This document shows, piece by piece, positions 1 through 5,186 of a stretch of 5,186 bases of DNA; positions within the stretch are counted from its first letter, which is position 1, and every line of letters begins with the position of its first letter. This stretch comes from Verrucomicrobia bacterium 12-59-8 (lineage in GTDB: Bacteria; Verrucomicrobiota; Verrucomicrobiae; Verrucomicrobiales; Verrucomicrobiaceae), in the NCBI GenBank assembly GCA_002279765.1, contig NCCR01000387.1, positions 1 through 5,186 of the forward strand, given 5' to 3'. Below the pieces are notes generated by a model. It was not told the DNA's origin. It ran no database searches and saw nothing but the letters and a program-made list of their open reading frames with translations. The position numbers and the translations under genes are program-made.

Positions 1-59
1 CTGGCTTCGAAGTCTGGTATGATCTCCACGCCTCGAAAGGAGAACAAATTGAGACATAG
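1..59 (+). CDS. Probable 3' end of an upstream gene (partial)
   Basis: Codons from position 3 to the TAG at 57-59 read GFEVWYDLHASKGEQIET, which looks like ordinary protein and ends 11 bases inside the likely start of the next gene. Such a short overlap is common in polysaccharide operons. Too little is present to name a family. A competing reading in the second frame ends at the TGA at 20-22, and the first frame is open through the edge, so the assignment rests only on plausibility and on the position of the downstream ribosome binding site. Sequence to the left of the window would settle it. Confidence 0.35.
   Translation, partial: GFEVWYDLHASKGEQIET
36..42 (+). promoter_or_regulatory. Ribosome binding site deciding a TTG start
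   Basis: AAAGGAG lies six bases ahead of an in-frame TTG at 49. It is the best Shine-Dalgarno match in the window, whereas the in-frame ATG at 19 has nothing comparable upstream. It therefore favours TTG 49 as the start of the GT2 gene. Confidence 0.7.
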
Positions 60-972
60 GATCTCTATTGTCATCTGCACGCTCAATCGTGAAGAGGTTC
101 TGTGCGCCACCTTGCGCCGTGTGACTGCGCTTGTTCAGTGTCGGGATGACGCGGAACTGATTGTCGTAGACCAGACACAAAAGCACAGCGAAGCGACGGA
201 GCGATGCTTGGAGGAACTTGCGGACATCATGCAATTACACCGCGTGGTCTTTGCCAGCCTCACCTGCGCGAGGAACTATGGCGTCCGGCAGGCCTGCGGC
301 GAAATTATTCTGTTTCTCGACGATGACGTTGAACCTTCGCCGAACCTGATCGACGAGCATCTTGTCTGCTATTCCGACCCGGGCGTCTGGGGTGTGGGGG
401 GCTGCACCCTGCTGCCCGGCGGGAGAAAGTTGTCCCGATCTGGCCTGTCACAGCGCGAGCTTGTCGATCTGGATTCAGGACGCACAAACCGTTTTGACCT
501 CGACTGGCCTCGTCAGACGACTTGGGCACCGGGCTGCAACATGTCGTTTCGGCGGGAGAAGCTTTTTGCGGTCGGAGGCTTCGATGAGGCTTTCTATGGA
601 ATGGCCATAGGGGAGGAGGCTGAACTCTGCCATCGGGTGCTGGGAGCGGGCGGCAAGATACGATACGCTCCAGATGCTCAGTTGGTGCATTTGGTGAATC
701 CCAGCGGCGGGTGCCGGGATGCCCGAGCTGAGGGGGAGCGCATAGCTCAGTTATTGGACAATGGCATTTACTATCATACGCGTGTCGGTGATTCATTTTG
801 TAAAACAGTCATGCTGATGACGAGGCAATGCAGGGTTATAATTTTCAATCGTGCGTCGCTTTGTGAGGGCACATGGCCGGTTAAATTGCTTGCCTGCTGG
901 CGTGGGGTTTCAAGAGCACTGCGTAATTACCGGCGTTCTGCCTGCTTGGGGTTGCTCTCAGAACAGACATGA
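49..972 (+). CDS. GT2 family glycosyltransferase
   Basis: Inverting GT-A glycosyltransferase of family 2, expected to move a sugar from a nucleotide-sugar donor to a lipid-linked or growing glycan on the cytoplasmic side of the membrane. Counting from TTG 49 (307 residues), it opens directly with the first Rossmann strand, ISIVICTLNR (residues 5-14). VVDQTQ follows near residue 39, and the DXD-type metal and nucleotide site LDDDVEP is at 90-96. The acceptor-side segment GCNMSFRRE is near 162-170, and GEEAEL at 188-193 matches the ED-type catalytic base region. The C-terminal 50 residues are basic and partly hydrophobic (WPVKLLACWRG), perhaps a membrane-surface helix; no clear transmembrane segment is visible. 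TTG 49 is chosen over ATG 19 because AAAGGAG precedes it and the family normally begins at this strand. The donor and acceptor sugars cannot be told from sequence. Confidence 0.9.
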   Translation: MRHRISIVICTLNREEVLCATLRRVTALVQCRDDAELIVVDQTQKHSEATERCLEELADIMQLHRVVFASLTCARNYGVRQACGEIILFLDDDVEPSPNLIDEHLVCYSDPGVWGVGGCTLLPGGRKLSRSGLSQRELVDLDSGRTNRFDLDWPRQTTWAPGCNMSFRREKLFAVGGFDEAFYGMAIGEEAELCHRVLGAGGKIRYAPDAQLVHLVNPSGGCRDARAEGERIAQLLDNGIYYHTRVGDSFCKTVMLMTRQCRVIIFNRASLCEGTWPVKLLACWRGVSRALRNYRRSACLGLLSEQT

Positions 973-1060
973 GGCCAAACATGCAAGCTCCGAAGGGACT
1001 TGTTGAAGTTTACCAATGAAAAGAACTGCCATCCCAAGGTATTGAGCATCCCGTTTCCAC

Positions 1061-1930
1061 ATGAACAACTCTAAACACTATTCCCCCCAATGGCTTGGTG
1101 ACTGTTTGGGTGCCCGGGCGCTGCTTGCCATGGTGCGCAACTGGCCTCTGCCACGAGGTCAAAGTGGCTTGTTGCGCATTATCACCCGATGGTGCTTTCA
1201 AGGTCTTCTGCCCCTGCGTCATTGGCATGATGGACGCCTGCGGGTGGACGTGACGGATTACATTGGCCAGCAACTGGCTCAGGTCGGGGCCTTTGAACCG
1301 CTGTCTTTGGCTCTCGCGTGTCAGTTGATGAAGGGGGGCGGATGGTTTGTGGATGCGGGTTGCAACATGGGGCTATACACCTGCGTGGTCGGATCACTGC
1401 CAGGAGTGCGCACATTGGCGATCGACCCATCCCCGCTGGCGCTGGCACAACTGGAACGCAATCTTGCCTTGAATCCTGCCGTGGACTGCATTCGGGTGTA
1501 CGCCGCGCTTTCCAGGGAGAGCGGTTTTGTTCAGTTTGAAATACCCGGCCCCCAAAACTTGGGAACCGGCCGGGTGCAGACGACGAACGGTAGCGGCAAG
1601 ATCCTGGCTTACGGACTTCCTGCCGCGCAAATTTTGCCTGAGGCGAACTGCAGCCCCGTACGGTTGTTGAAAATCGACATTGAGTCCGGGGAACTGGCGG
1701 CCTTGCATGGCTGGGACTGGACGGCCTCCGGCCGCCCTAGGCACATTTTGTGCGAGCATCTGAAGGCAGATGAAACCCCAGACACCTTGCAGCTTCAGGA
1801 TTTTTTGAGGTCCATGGACTATCAACCGTACACAGTGGAGGGAGAGCCATGGGATGGTTGCCAGCCTTTGCCCGAGAACAACCTTTGGTGGCAGGATAAA
1901 AATTTGCCACACGACTTGATGAAAGAGTGA
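1061..1930 (+). CDS. FkbM family methyltransferase (FkbM-1)
   Basis: SAM-dependent class I methyltransferase of the FkbM type, a family that O-methylates sugars and polyketides; in this setting a sugar hydroxyl is the likely target. It has 289 residues. The SAM-binding glycine loop is FVDAGCNMGLYT (96-107), the acidic end of strand 2 is in AIDPSP (120-125), and the family signature near strand 4 is LLKIDIESGEL (202-212). CEHL at 231-234 follows the next strand. Two positions depart from the usual family pattern: Cys-Asn-Met in the glycine loop where Ala-Asn-Ile/Tyr is common, and ESGEL in place of EGxEx. The first 75 or so residues are not recognisable as a domain. ATG 1061 has no clear Shine-Dalgarno sequence. 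An in-frame TGA at 1043-1045 blocks an earlier start, and ATG 1130 is a later option. The following gene starts at or just after its stop, implying co-transcription. Confidence 0.86.
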   Translation: MNNSKHYSPQWLGDCLGARALLAMVRNWPLPRGQSGLLRIITRWCFQGLLPLRHWHDGRLRVDVTDYIGQQLAQVGAFEPLSLALACQLMKGGGWFVDAGCNMGLYTCVVGSLPGVRTLAIDPSPLALAQLERNLALNPAVDCIRVYAALSRESGFVQFEIPGPQNLGTGRVQTTNGSGKILAYGLPAAQILPEANCSPVRLLKIDIESGELAALHGWDWTASGRPRHILCEHLKADETPDTLQLQDFLRSMDYQPYTVEGEPWDGCQPLPENNLWWQDKNLPHDLMKE

Positions 1931-1934
1931 GAAA

Positions 1935-1940
1935 AAGGAA
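1935..1940 (+). promoter_or_regulatory. Ribosome binding site for GTG 1945
   Basis: AAGGAA ends four bases before GTG 1945. The alternative GTG at 1927, which overlaps the preceding TGA as GTGA, has only GAAAGA directly abutting it with no spacer. The site therefore favours 1945, although coupled re-initiation at 1927 remains possible. Confidence 0.5.
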
Positions 1941-1944
1941 AGCT

Positions 1945-3027
1945 GTGAACAAGTCCAACTCCACTGCACTCCCTGCCGTGAGAACATGTGCCATGGTCAT
2001 CGACGGCTTGAATTCGCCGCACGGGACGGAAATGCTGGCCGTTCTTCTTGCGATTTCCTTGCGAAAAAGGGGGTGGAGGATCGTGATCCACACGGGGTAT
2101 TTCGAACGGCACCGGTCAGCTTGGGCGGACTTGTTGAGGGAAAATCAGTGGCGTTTTTGGCGGTGGTGTCGGCGGTTTCGACCTGATGTCATCTGGTCGC
2201 CTACCAACGATGTGCTGACCTGTTTAGTGCTGAAGCAAAGACCCGCAGACTCGGCCCCATTTTTCGTGCATGATCCCAGCGAGGCTTCAGCATGTCCGCA
2301 TTATCCGAAACTCTGGTTTGAGGTTTGTCAGCGGGTCGATGCTCTTTCAGTCCATGGTGAGCGGCAGCGGGCCGGAGCTTTGCAGCATTACGATATCACA
2401 AAGCCAGTGGAGGTTGTTTACCCCTCCAGCATGACGCCGAAGAAGAACATTCCTTTGGGTGATGTGGAAAAAGTGATCAGGTTCGGTCAATTTGGCCGCA
2501 TGTTCAGCATGAAGGGAACCCTCTTTGCCGTTGCGGCTTTTGCGCAGGCGATAGGACAGGGACTGAAGGGCGAGCTTCATTTCTTTGGCGATGGTCCTTT
2601 GCGCGGGGCTACGGAGGAACTGGCCTTGAGTCTGGGAATTCAGGCCAGCGTCTTTTTCCATGGTTCTTATTTGTGGACGGATCTAGACCGATTGGTGGGA
2701 ACGATTGATGTGGGCCTGATGCCTTCGATCTACGAGGGCTTCGGTTTGGTGATTTTGGAACTCATGTCACGTGGTCGTCCCGTCATTGCTACCGATGTGG
2801 GTAGTTGCCGTGAAGTGCTGGAGAGGTTCGATGCAGGTATCGTGGTGCCTAGAGCCGACACCGGAGGTCTTGCCGCCGCCATGTTGAATTTGAGCACGAA
2901 GCCTGCACGTTTAAGGGAGATGGGAAACCATGCTCGTACCGCGTGGGAGGCACATTTTACGCCTGAAGCCATGACGGATCGTTATTTGGACTTTTGGAGA
3001 CGGCATGGCTTGCCCATCGGTGGGTAA
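1945..3027 (+). CDS. GT4 family glycosyltransferase
   Basis: Retaining GT-B glycosyltransferase of family 4, probably adding a sugar to a membrane-bound glycan intermediate in the cytoplasm. Counting from GTG 1945 it has 360 residues, normal for the family. The N-terminal Rossmann domain begins with CAMVIDGLNSPHGTEML (residues 15-31), the usual first strand and glycine-containing turn. The nucleotide-binding C-terminal domain begins near residue 178 with IRFGQFGRMFSMKGT (178-192), which supplies the basic residues that contact the donor phosphates. HFFGDGPL is at 212-219. The E-x7-E signature EGFGLVILE is at 264-272 with both glutamates present, followed by GRPVIATDVG. All expected parts are present, so the protein looks intact. 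An alternative start is GTG 1927 (366 residues). Its 3' end contains the start of the next methyltransferase gene, a 23-base overlap that points to a single transcript. The substrate is not identifiable. Confidence 0.9.
   Translation: MNKSNSTALPAVRTCAMVIDGLNSPHGTEMLAVLLAISLRKRGWRIVIHTGYFERHRSAWADLLRENQWRFWRWCRRFRPDVIWSPTNDVLTCLVLKQRPADSAPFFVHDPSEASACPHYPKLWFEVCQRVDALSVHGERQRAGALQHYDITKPVEVVYPSSMTPKKNIPLGDVEKVIRFGQFGRMFSMKGTLFAVAAFAQAIGQGLKGELHFFGDGPLRGATEELALSLGIQASVFFHGSYLWTDLDRLVGTIDVGLMPSIYEGFGLVILELMSRGRPVIATDVGSCREVLERFDAGIVVPRADTGGLAAAMLNLSTKPARLREMGNHARTAWEAHFTPEAMTDRYLDFWRRHGLPIGG
2996..3000 (+). promoter_or_regulatory. Ribosome binding site for ATG 3005
   Basis: GGAGA, inside the 3' end of the GT4 gene, sits four bases before ATG 3005. 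It supports that start over the in-frame ATG at 3071, which has no Shine-Dalgarno sequence but would begin closer to the conserved region. Confidence 0.5.
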
Positions 3028-3895
3028 GACATGGTCACAATCCAGTTCCCAACACGCTCATGCCAGCCCAATGATTCGTTATCTTCTTGCCCTTCTGCCG
3101 CATTGTGTAAAAGCCTCGCTGTATCAGAGGTTCCTTGTACATCACAAGTCCTGGTATGCCGCGCGATTCAGATCGGCCTTCCTCAAATATGAACCGTCGG
3201 TTGTCATGGATCTCTCCCCATTGGATGGGTTTCACGGCCAAATCGCGCTCTTCGGGCTGTATGAGAAGGAGGTCTCGAAGCTTCTGCATGGGATCGCCAA
3301 AGAGCGCGGCGGGCTCCTTGTGGATGTGGGCGCCAACTATGGCTATTACTCTCTTTTGTGGTGTGGAGCCCGCGCCGGGAATCAATCCGCCGCAATCGAG
3401 GCCTCTCCCGCTAATGCAGTGCCTTTGCGCCACAACGTGATGCTCAATCATCTGGCAGACTGCATCTCCATTCATGAGTGGGCAGCCTCCAACCATGAAG
3501 GACAGGTGACATTTAACCTTGGAAGTCATGAGGAGACTGGCTGGGGAGGAATTTCAGGTGGTGGATCCAATGCCGCCCAGCCGACGACGGCTGAGACTGG
3601 GCAAAACTTGATGGTGACGGTCACATGCCATCGGCTGGATGCCGCTTTTCCTGGACGAGAAATTGAGGTGCTGAAGATTGATTGTGAAGGCGCTGACGCT
3701 TGGGTGATTGAAGGGGCCGCAGAATTGTTGGCTGAGAAGCGTATCCGTCATGTGTTCTTTGAAGAAAATCTTCACCGGCAGTCCCAGCTTGACATCCATC
3801 CCGGCACAGCGGTCCAAATTCTTGAGCGATTTGGTTATCGGTGGGAGTTACTGGACGGAGAGGCTGGAAGCCACAACTTCCATGCATGGTGCTGA
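3005..3895 (+). CDS. FkbM family methyltransferase (FkbM-2)
   Basis: Second FkbM-type SAM-dependent methyltransferase, 296 residues, expected to O-methylate a sugar hydroxyl of the glycan made by this cluster. The SAM loop LLVDVGANYGYYS (104-116) is a textbook family match. AAIEASP (129-135) carries the ribose-binding acidic residue. EVLKIDCEGADAWVIEGA (221-238) is the KIDxEG signature that defines the family, and HVFFEEN (249-255) is the next strand. A glycine- and serine-rich loop follows TGW (residues 178-190), in the area where these enzymes vary and probably select their substrate. The N-terminus has a moderately hydrophobic stretch (IRYLLALLPH, 24-33), too short for a confident membrane anchor. 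Compared with FkbM-1 the motifs are canonical and the flanking sequence differs, so the two do not look like a recent duplication. It overlaps the GT4 stop by 23 bases. Confidence 0.9.
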   Translation: MACPSVGKTWSQSSSQHAHASPMIRYLLALLPHCVKASLYQRFLVHHKSWYAARFRSAFLKYEPSVVMDLSPLDGFHGQIALFGLYEKEVSKLLHGIAKERGGLLVDVGANYGYYSLLWCGARAGNQSAAIEASPANAVPLRHNVMLNHLADCISIHEWAASNHEGQVTFNLGSHEETGWGGISGGGSNAAQPTTAETGQNLMVTVTCHRLDAAFPGREIEVLKIDCEGADAWVIEGAAELLAEKRIRHVFFEENLHRQSQLDIHPGTAVQILERFGYRWELLDGEAGSHNFHAWC

Positions 3896-3900
3896 CCCGT

Positions 3901-3917
3901 CAACCTCATGAAGGTTG
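3901..3917 (+). other. Small hairpin ahead of a T run
   Basis: CAACCT (3901-3906) and AGGTTG (3912-3917) form a perfect six-base stem with a five-base loop, just after the FkbM-2 stop. A run of six T follows only at 3930-3935, twelve bases after the stem, so it is a poor fit to an intrinsic terminator. It could weakly affect translation of the next frame, which starts at 3934, or be chance. Confidence 0.3.
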
Positions 3918-3933
3918 TCAACCGGCCGCTTTT

Positions 3934-4263
3934 TTGAAAATCGCCTACTTTCTCACCCATCCCATCCAGTATCAGTCGCCGCTGATACGTGCTGTGCGTG
4001 ACTCGGGGATTGATGTGCGGGTGGTCTATGGGCCGATGGCGACCGACTGGGCGGGGCACGATGCCGAACTGGGACGGGACCAGCCCTGGGATGTTCCGTT
4101 GATGGACGGGTATCCTTACCAAATTCTGGAGTCGCCGTTCTGGTTTGGCCCGGCGGGATTTTTCTGTTTGCGCGCGCGCATCAAGGAAGGTTTCTTGCCA
4201 TTGGCTCTGCAAACCGCGACTTCTATCTCTCCTACGGCGTGCCGCAGCGCAAGATCGTGCTGA
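3934..4263 (+). pseudogene. 5' fragment of a broken GT4 glycosyltransferase
   Basis: From TTG 3934 the reading is MKIAYFLTHPIQYQSPLIR, the typical first strand and helix of a GT4 subfamily in which THPIQYQ is well conserved. IDVRVVYG (second strand) and WDVPLMDGYPYQ follow at about residues 26-33 and 52-63. The match stops at RIKEG (near 4190). The remaining 24 codons to the TGA at 4261-4263 resemble nothing and are out of frame with the good downstream sequence. The strands and helices that should complete the N-terminal Rossmann domain are absent, so this piece alone should not be active. TTG 3934 has no Shine-Dalgarno sequence; ATG 3886, overlapping the FkbM-2 stop by ten bases, is another possible start. 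Cause: genuine gene decay or an assembly error at the junction. Confidence 0.75.
4187..4193 (+). other. Inferred deletion and frameshift junction
   Basis: Conserved GT4 sequence ends in one frame at RIKEG (GGT codon at 4189) and resumes in another at FLAIGSANRDFY (TTT codon at 4191). The two halves together are shorter than a usual GT4 protein by an estimated 70-90 residues, and the frame change implies a net loss of 3n+1 bases. The exact breakpoint cannot be placed within a few bases. Confidence 0.65.
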
Positions 4264-5186
4264 TGCCTTACGCGGTGGACAACGAGCATTTCTCGCGGGT
4301 GGATGAAGCCACGCTTCGGGAAGTGGCGGCATGGCGGAAGCGCCTGGATATGGGTGATCAGGAAGCCGTGGTGGGTTTTTTTGGCAAGCTCAAACATTCC
4401 AAGCGTCCTGATCTGGCGCTGCGCGGGCTGGCACGTGCTGCGGCGGGACTGCCAGCGGAGAAGCGACCCTGGCTGTTGTTTGTCGGGGACGGCCCCTTGC
4501 GTGACCGCCTGGAAAAACTGGCGGCGAAGCTGTATCCCGGACGTGTGCGTTTCCTGGGTTTCCAAAATCAGTCCCTGCTTCCGGCCTTGTATCGTCTGGT
4601 GGATCTGCTGCTGCTGCCCTCCGACTTCGAACCTTGGGGTTTGGTGGTGAATGAGGCCATGTGTGCGGGACGTGCCGTGGTGGTCAGCGACCGCGTCGGG
4701 GCGGCCCCCGATCTGGTGGCTGGTGAGGCCCGGACCGGGGCTGTGTTTATCAACGGTTCAGTCACCAGTCTGTCTGCAGTGTTGAAGACGCTGCTGCTGG
4801 ATGCCCCCGTTTTGGCGTCGGCAGGCAAGCTCGCGTCCCAGCGCATTCAGGCCTGGTCATTTCGCGAAGATGTGGCGGGGCTGCGGGAGGCCCTGGCTGA
4901 ACTGCCCGGGTCTGCCCTGTCAGTGGAGCCGCCTCAGGAAAGGCGTGGCGTGGTGGCTGCCTATCTGGGTGTGCATCAGGTGTTTCAAATGGGCGCCGCC
5001 GCCGCCGAGGCGGGCAGGTTGGAGCATTTTTACTGCTCCCTCATTCGCTTTCCCGGACGCTGGGGAGAGATTTTCGCCCGCTGGCTGTTCATCCCCTCGG
5101 CCATGCCGTTGGGGGCCGAGGTGCTGCCGCCGGAACGTGTGAGCGAGAGGCCGCTGCCCCTGCTTGCCCAGCGAATTGCGGAGCGC
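4263..5186 (+). CDS. 3' part of a tandem GT4-type glycosyltransferase (open at the right edge)
   Basis: This frame is open from the junction near 4191 (FLAIGSANRDFYLSYGVP) to the window end. The first usable start is ATG 4263, overlapping the preceding TGA as TGATG, so restart of translation is conceivable. From ATG 4263, residues 36-49 (VVGFFGKLKHSKRP) open a GT4 donor-binding domain. FVGDGPLRDRL is at 73-83, and the E-x7-E signature EPWGLVVNE at 123-131 has both glutamates. The domain should end near residue 214. No stop follows: after a linker, residue 230 begins VVAAYLGVHQVFQMGAAAAE, then LEHFYCSL and LPPERVSERPL. That resembles the N-terminal first strand and helix of another GT-B glycosyltransferase. 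The intact ancestor would thus be a two-domain tandem enzyme. The first domain here lacks most of its acceptor half; the second may be whole beyond the edge. GC content is clearly higher than in the genes upstream. Confidence 0.7.
   Translation, partial: MPYAVDNEHFSRVDEATLREVAAWRKRLDMGDQEAVVGFFGKLKHSKRPDLALRGLARAAAGLPAEKRPWLLFVGDGPLRDRLEKLAAKLYPGRVRFLGFQNQSLLPALYRLVDLLLLPSDFEPWGLVVNEAMCAGRAVVVSDRVGAAPDLVAGEARTGAVFINGSVTSLSAVLKTLLLDAPVLASAGKLASQRIQAWSFREDVAGLREALAELPGSALSVEPPQERRGVVAAYLGVHQVFQMGAAAAEAGRLEHFYCSLIRFPGRWGEIFARWLFIPSAMPLGAEVLPPERVSERPLPLLAQRIAER
4936..4943 (+). promoter_or_regulatory. Possible internal ribosome binding site before GTG 4950/4953
   Basis: AGGAAAGG lies six bases before GTG 4950 and nine before GTG 4953, exactly where the second glycosyltransferase domain begins with VVAAYLGVHQ. 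It could allow separate translation of that domain. The match may be chance, since the same bases also encode the linker. Confidence 0.3.

Noticed and set aside
305..796. Long minus-strand open frame (163 codons) opposite the GT2 gene
   Set aside because: Its translation is rich in Pro, Arg, Ser and Cys with no recognisable domain, and it lies wholly antisense to a convincing GT2 gene; a shadow of GC-rich coding sequence.
1394..1987. Minus-strand open frame of 197 codons opposite FkbM-1
   Set aside because: It shows no family motif and is antisense to the SAM-binding and signature regions of FkbM-1; overlapping minus-strand frames nearby are similar shadows.
1005..3895. FkbM-1 and FkbM-2 as a recent gene duplication
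   Set aside because: Their motif variants, N-termini and loop regions differ throughout, and no shared nucleotide stretches stood out by eye.
3901..3935. Intrinsic terminator after FkbM-2
   Set aside because: The stem is only six base pairs with modest GC, and the T run begins twelve bases later rather than directly after it.
4183..4200. Programmed -1 frameshift joining the two halves of the GT4 gene
   Set aside because: No X-XXY-YYZ slippery heptamer is present in the right phase, and a slip would not restore the missing half of the Rossmann domain.
3835..4565. Minus-strand open frames of 165 and 149 codons opposite the broken transferase
   Set aside because: Arg- and Pro-rich translations without domains; the opposite strand carries clear GT4 motifs in this stretch.
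4992..5004. GCC triplet run as a possible simple repeat
   Set aside because: Only four or five units, encoding alanines in a predicted helix; ordinary for GC-rich coding sequence.
4303..5142. Plus-strand open frames at 4303-4650 and 4801-5142
   Set aside because: They are out-of-phase shadows (Trp-, Cys- and Arg-rich) of the frame that carries GDGP and EPWGLVVNE.

Overview
The window is a continuous stretch of plus-strand glycan-biosynthesis genes from a bacterium. Five genes or gene remnants follow each other: a GT2 glycosyltransferase, an FkbM-type methyltransferase, a GT4 glycosyltransferase, a second FkbM-type methyltransferase, and a GT4-type glycosyltransferase locus that appears broken by an internal deletion and runs off the right edge. 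The left edge probably carries the last codons of another plus-strand gene. No tRNA, rRNA, CRISPR array, transposase, integrase or toxin-antitoxin gene was seen. The base composition (moderately GC-rich), tight packing and mixed use of ATG, GTG and TTG starts suggest a Gram-negative environmental bacterium. A PVC-group (Verrucomicrobia-like) or proteobacterial origin is possible, but this is only an impression; nothing here fixes the taxon.

Layout: 1-59, probable 3' end of an upstream gene, overlapping the likely TTG start of the GT2 gene (49-972). After an 88-base gap comes FkbM-1 (1061-1930). The GT4 gene follows almost without a gap (GTG at 1945, or at 1927 with a 4-base overlap) and runs to 3027. 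FkbM-2 starts inside the 3' end of GT4 (3005) and ends at 3895. From about 3934 a further GT4 protein begins with a typical N-terminus. Its frame is lost near 4190, where the second half of the N-terminal Rossmann domain is also missing. The C-terminal half continues in another frame to the window end and is joined in frame to what looks like the N-terminus of a second glycosyltransferase.

Working together, these genes would add sugars from nucleotide-sugar donors to a growing surface glycan (exopolysaccharide, capsule or O-antigen) on the cytoplasmic side of the inner membrane, and the FkbM enzymes would O-methylate particular sugars. Alternation of glycosyltransferase and methyltransferase genes suggests each methyltransferase may modify the residue added by its neighbour; that pairing is inference. 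The most notable points are the deletion-plus-frameshift in the last gene, its tandem-glycosyltransferase design, and the divergent motifs of FkbM-1. I do not see evidence of an entirely new kind of system.
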